DNA of 64,000 bases. Source: Candidatus Mediterraneibacter excrementigallinarum (GTDB lineage: Bacteria; Bacillota; Clostridia; Lachnospirales; Lachnospiraceae). Below are positions 60,850 to 64,000 of this stretch, in pieces. The notes under the pieces are model-generated. The model saw only the letters and a program-made list of their open reading frames with translations, was not told where the DNA came from and searched no databases. Both the position numbers and the translations under genes were made by a program. The stretch's first letter is position 1. Every line of letters starts with the position of its first letter. The stretch lies in NCBI GenBank assembly GCA_019120075.1, contig DWVT01000020.1, forward strand, positions 1 through 64,000. Direction: 5' to 3'.

Positions 60850-61536
60850 TTATTTAAACCGATACCCCACTCCGACCTCCGTGATGATATGCTGGGGGTC
60901 GGAAGGGTTTTTCTCGATCTTTCTGCGTAGTGTCGCCATGAACACGCGGAGCGTCCCCGCTTCCACTCCCTCTGCATATCCCCAGATCTCTTTCAGGATA
61001 TAGTGGTGTGTCAGCACTTTGCCCCGGTTTGCGATGAGCAGATTTAATATCTTATATTCGATGGGTGTCAGATGGACTTCCGTTCCGCCCACCTCTACTC
61101 TCCGTTTTTCATAATCCACCAGCAGATCCCCCTGCTCAAAGCAGGATTCTTTCTCCTGGGGATAGATCTCCGCCTTCCGAAGCGCCGCCCGGATCCGCGC
61201 CAGAAGTTCTCCCATATAGAACGGCTTTGTCACATAGTCATCCGCCCCGGCATCCAGGGCATGGATCTTTTCCTCTTCCTCCTGCCTCGCAGAGACAACG
61301 ATCACCGGTGTGTCCGCGATCTCCCGGATACTGCGTATCACTTCCATTCCGTCACCGTCCGGAAGTCCCAGGTCCAGGATCACAAGATCCGGACGGTTTG
61401 CATAGAACAGGCTCACCGCCTCTTTCACTGTCCCTGCCACCTGAAACGCGTAGGCTTCTTCCTTAAAACTCATTGACAGAAAATGTATGATATATTTGTC
61501 GTCCTCCACGATCAGGATCATCTTTTTATTTTCCAT
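60850..61536 (-). CDS. kdpE: Response regulator, KdpE type
   Basis: 228 residues from the ATG at 61534-61536, chosen as the best of several weak starts. The receiver domain has ILIVEDDKY, the phosphoacceptor LVILDLGLPDGDG and the Lys in DYVTKPF. The OmpR winged helix follows (VHLTPIEYKILNLLIANRGKVLTHHYILKEIWG). Among OmpR regulators this layout and its partner kinase point to KdpE, the potassium-responsive regulator. It overlaps or abuts the end of the kinase gene. No kdpFABC genes are in the window, but Ktr genes are adjacent. Confidence 0.9.
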   Translation of the reverse strand: MENKKMILIVEDDKYIIHFLSMSFKEEAYAFQVAGTVKEAVSLFYANRPDLVILDLGLPDGDGMEVIRSIREIADTPVIVVSARQEEEEKIHALDAGADDYVTKPFYMGELLARIRAALRKAEIYPQEKESCFEQGDLLVDYEKRRVEVGGTEVHLTPIEYKILNLLIANRGKVLTHHYILKEIWGYAEGVEAGTLRVFMATLRRKIEKNPSDPQHIITEVGVGYRFK

Positions 61537-61543
61537 GATTCTG

Positions 61544-62968
61544 TCAGCCCGCCGCTTCCGCATTCAGCCAGAATGTAAAGCGGGCACCTCCTTCCAGTCT
61601 GTTTTCCGCCCAGATCTTTCCTCCGTGGGCTTCCACCACTTCTTTGCATATCGCAAGTCCCAGCCCGATCCCCCGTTTCTGGTCCGGACTTTTTTCACTC
61701 ACAGAGACAAACTCCCCGAAGATCTGCCTCTCCATCCCGGGCTGGATCCCCTTCCCGTTGTCTTCCACGACAAAGTACGCTTTATTGTCCTGAAAAGAAA
61801 GGCTCAGACGGATCGTACCGCCTTCCTCTGTATTTTTCATGGCATTATCCAGAAGATTTACGAGCACCTGTATAATCAGCCTTCCATCCACCTCCGCCGT
61901 TAGGACTTCCTCCGGCACGGAGTTCTGAAATCTCCGGTGTTCCCGAAGCCCTGTGATATGCCTCTCCGCCTCATAGACGAGGTCCTCCAGGACTTCCTGT
62001 CTTCGGTCGATAAAGTCCGTACCGCCCTCCAGCTTTGTCATGCTCAGGATATTCTCCATCGTCCTTGTAAGCCACATGCTCTGCTCCCGGATATCCTTTA
62101 CAAGGCTCTCTTTCTCCTCCTCATCCGCATCCCGGCTTGCCAGAATCATGTCGCAGTCGCCGATGATCCCGGTCAGCGGCGTACGAAAGTCATGAGAGAT
62201 GCTGCGCAGCATGCTGCTCTTTAAGTGCTCCCGTTCCACCTCAAGCCGGGTCTTTTCCTGTTCGGAATAGATCAGTTCCCGGTCCAGCGCGATCCCGATC
62301 TGTCCCGCCGCAGCCCGGATAAAGATCTCCTGTTCAGGTCCAAGTCCGTTGTCGTCCGTAAACACTTTCAGTTCCCCGATCTTCTGCAGGATGCCTCCTA
62401 TGGGAAAGATGACATACCCGGTTTCATCCTCTTCCTGTCCGTTCTTATCCCCATAGATCTCCACAGATGCCCTGTATCCCGTATTCTCCCGGATATACCG
62501 GATCCCCAGTTCGATGATATGGTCTTTTCCGGTGACATTGATAAACTTTTCCGACATCTCGGACATACGCCGCGCCGCTCTCTCATTCTCCTCCGCGATC
62601 GCCGCCTGTTTCCGGAACCTGGCGGTCATCCCCGACGAGATGAAGGAAACAGCAAGGAACAGTGCCATCAGTACCACATCGTCCGGATTCATGATCGCAA
62701 ACGTGTGGACAGGGATCGTAAAAAAGTAATTGAACAGCAGAACGCTGACCACCGCCCCGATGATGCCGTACTCGTAGCCTGATGTAAAGGCGCCGATCAG
62801 AAGGACTCCGATCAGGAATACCATCAGCACGTTTTCTTTCATAACCCCCGCCTGGTTCAGGAGCAGACAGACCAGGCTTGCCGCGGCGACGATAAAAAGT
62901 GTATACAGGATATCTGCAAACCGTTCCTTCCACTCTGTTTTTCTGACCAGAACGCCGATTTTTTTCAT
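61544..62968 (-). CDS. kdpD: Sensor histidine kinase, KdpD C-terminal type
   Basis: About 474 residues from the ATG at 62966-62968; upstream in-frame ATGs at 62980 and 62992 are also possible. Four closely spaced membrane segments (about 18-120, DUF4118 type, FNYFFTIPVHTFA) and a GAF-like region precede the HisKA domain (SMLRSISHDFRTPLTGIIGDCDM) and the HATPase (VLVNLLDNAMKNTE, VEDNGKGI, RGIGLGLAICKEVVEAHGG). The N-terminal KdpD and universal-stress domains of full KdpD are absent, so it is a short form. Its potassium or turgor role is inferred from its neighbours. Confidence 0.85.
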   Translation of the reverse strand: MKKIGVLVRKTEWKERFADILYTLFIVAAASLVCLLLNQAGVMKENVLMVFLIGVLLIGAFTSGYEYGIIGAVVSVLLFNYFFTIPVHTFAIMNPDDVVLMALFLAVSFISSGMTARFRKQAAIAEENERAARRMSEMSEKFINVTGKDHIIELGIRYIRENTGYRASVEIYGDKNGQEEDETGYVIFPIGGILQKIGELKVFTDDNGLGPEQEIFIRAAAGQIGIALDRELIYSEQEKTRLEVEREHLKSSMLRSISHDFRTPLTGIIGDCDMILASRDADEEEKESLVKDIREQSMWLTRTMENILSMTKLEGGTDFIDRRQEVLEDLVYEAERHITGLREHRRFQNSVPEEVLTAEVDGRLIIQVLVNLLDNAMKNTEEGGTIRLSLSFQDNKAYFVVEDNGKGIQPGMERQIFGEFVSVSEKSPDQKRGIGLGLAICKEVVEAHGGKIWAENRLEGGARFTFWLNAEAAG

Positions 62969-63006
62969 AACACTCTTCATCTCCTGTCCCATGATCACAT
63001 ACCGGC

Positions 63007-63033
63007 GCCGGCACAGTATCATACTGCGCCGGC
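63007..63033. terminator. Hairpin between ktrA and the kinase gene
   Basis: GCCGGCACAGTAT and ATACTGCGCCGGC form a 13-bp stem with one mismatch and almost no loop. Without a U-run it is more likely an attenuator or processing site than a full terminator. Confidence 0.45.
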
Positions 63034-63060
63034 ACTCCTGTCACACCCCATCTTAGCATC

Positions 63061-63714
63061 TTAATCAATACTTGCCAAGATACGCTCTATGTCTTTTTTC
63101 ATCCCCACGATCATCAGGTGATCCTCCTGTTCCAGCACCCGCTCCGGGTGAGGCAGAAACTGGAGATGACCGTTCACCTTGATCCCGAGGATACTCACAT
63201 GGTACCGGGAGCGGATCGCCAACTGTCCGATGCTCTTTCCGACCCATCCCCGCATCGGCGGGATCTCAAGGATCGAATATCCTTCTGCCATCTCGATGTA
63301 ATCAAACACCTTGTTGCTCCCGTATTTCACGGCAAACCGCTCCGCCACATCCCGCTCCGGGTAGATCACCTCGTCCGCTCCGTTGCGCAGAAGGAACTTT
63401 GCCTGTACGTCCCGGTTAGCCTTGCTGACAACATATTTCGCTCCCAGTTCCTTGAGAAGGCTGGTGATTTCCAGGCTGCTCTGGAAATCGGAACCGATAC
63501 ACACAAAACAGATATCAAAATTTCCCACTCCCAGACTCCTTAAAACGTCTTCTTTCATGCAGTCCCCGACCTTTGCCATCACTGCCACGGGAAGCAGGTC
63601 CTGCATTGACTCCTCATTTTTGTCGACGATCATGACCTCGTTTCCCATTTCCGCCATATTGGTGCACAGATGATGTCCGAGCCGTCCCATTCCTATGATC
63701 AAAACTGATTTCAT
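63061..63714 (-). CDS. ktrA: Potassium uptake regulatory subunit, KtrA/TrkA type
   Basis: 217 residues, the usual KtrA length. The Rossmann motif KSVLIIGMGRLGHHLCTNMAEMGNEVMIVDKNEE starts the protein, and a TrkA-C domain (GKSIGQLAIRSRYHVSILGIK) ends it. It gates the KtrB/TrkH channel encoded just upstream (right edge). Together with kdpE and kdpD it forms one potassium-control locus. Confidence 0.92.
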   Translation of the reverse strand: MKSVLIIGMGRLGHHLCTNMAEMGNEVMIVDKNEESMQDLLPVAVMAKVGDCMKEDVLRSLGVGNFDICFVCIGSDFQSSLEITSLLKELGAKYVVSKANRDVQAKFLLRNGADEVIYPERDVAERFAVKYGSNKVFDYIEMAEGYSILEIPPMRGWVGKSIGQLAIRSRYHVSILGIKVNGHLQFLPHPERVLEQEDHLMIVGMKKDIERILASID

Positions 63715-63751
63715 TTTTCTCCTCCTGTCTTCATCCTGTCATATCCGGTCA

Positions 63752-64000
63752 TTATCCGATCATTACCTGCTCTTCCGGAAGCTTCACCGGCGGTTCCACT
63801 TTATGTCCCTTCAGCGAGAGGGCAAACGTCATGCTTCCGACCCTTCCGCAGAACATGAGGAAGATCAGGACAAGTTTTGATATGGTATCCAGATCCCTTG
63901 TGATCCCTGCCGACATCCCTACGGTGCCCATCGCGGACGCCACCTCAAATATCACGTCTGTCACATCCAGGGATGTGGCTGTAACGATGACCAGCACTGC
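63752..64000 (-). CDS. ktrB: Potassium uptake protein TrkH/KtrB, C-terminal part only
   Basis: The last 82 codons lie in the window; the gene starts beyond the right edge. The final pore motif is visible (FEVASAMGTVGMSAGITRD), followed by the last membrane segment FLMFCGRVGSMTFALSL and an 18-residue cytoplasmic tail. It is the channel subunit for the KtrA encoded 37 bases downstream. Confidence 0.9.
   Translation of the reverse strand, partial: AVLVIVTATSLDVTDVIFEVASAMGTVGMSAGITRDLDTISKLVLIFLMFCGRVGSMTFALSLKGHKVEPPVKLPEEQVMIG

Overview
The window looks like chromosome of a strict anaerobe of the Lachnospiraceae (Clostridium cluster XIVa), moderately GC-rich. The reasons are class III ribonucleotide reductase with its activase, an electron-bifurcating-type [FeFe] hydrogenase HydABC with HydS-like sensory hydrogenases, AmmeMemoRadiSam genes, a DUF3793 protein beside a flavodoxin, and Firmicutes-style ribosome binding sites. 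Genus is not resolvable from what I can see. There are no rRNA or tRNA genes, CRISPR arrays, insertion sequences or prophage genes that I can recognise.

Layout. 1-9820: alpha-glucan utilisation on the minus strand: maltodextrin ABC importer (malE-malF-malG, no ATPase), type I pullulanase, glycogen-debranching enzyme, neopullulanase/cyclomaltodextrinase and the start of an alpha-glucosidase, with a divergent LacI-type regulator at 9821. 10883-18302: AmmeMemoRadiSam enzymes, a decayed small Dak-like gene, VanZ protein, Fe-S aldo/keto reductase, HD protein, and a GHKL kinase/LytTR regulator pair. 18597-21472: Bce-type ABC exporter. 21453-26503: nrdG/nrdD with NrdR-like boxes, ZIP transporter, flavodoxin and DUF3793 protein with a Fur-like box. 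26725-31845: small P-loop protein, a membrane protein of unknown function, and TrkH/TrkA potassium uptake. 32702-37481: EF-G-like GTPase, tyrA, aroA. 37675-41773: folate operon folC-folE-HD-folP-folBK. 41892-42898: wreck of an AAA-ATPase/PD-(D/E)XK gene. 43066-46430: GntR/YtrA regulator with its ABC transporter. 46907-49804: SpoIIE phosphatase and sensory hydrogenase. 50054-52099: ECF sigma factor and a probable membrane anti-sigma. 52292-60834: hydrogenase locus (hydA, hydB, 2Fe-2S ferredoxin, HATPase, hydC; divergently DRTGG-HATPase-HydS-DRTGG-PHP). 60850-64000: KdpE/KdpD regulators and a second potassium system (KtrA/TrkA and partial KtrB/TrkH).

How it works together. Starch-derived oligosaccharides are imported and trimmed to sugars. 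Reducing equivalents from their fermentation can leave as hydrogen through HydABC, probably under redox or hydrogen sensing by two HydS-like proteins wired to a PAS domain, a SpoIIE phosphatase and SpoIIAB-like ATPases. Two potassium systems and two ABC exporters deal with ions and envelope stress.

The most striking feature is not a gene. Five copies of a roughly 180-290 bp, almost completely self-complementary element lie between genes at 31960-32247, 32518-32701, 37510-37687, 46729-46908 and 52099-52292. They share a conserved core and a GNRA-type tetraloop, while their stem sequences differ from copy to copy yet stay paired. Four of the five end at or inside the stop codon of a minus-strand gene. 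I regard this as the best candidate for an undescribed structured RNA or repeat system here.
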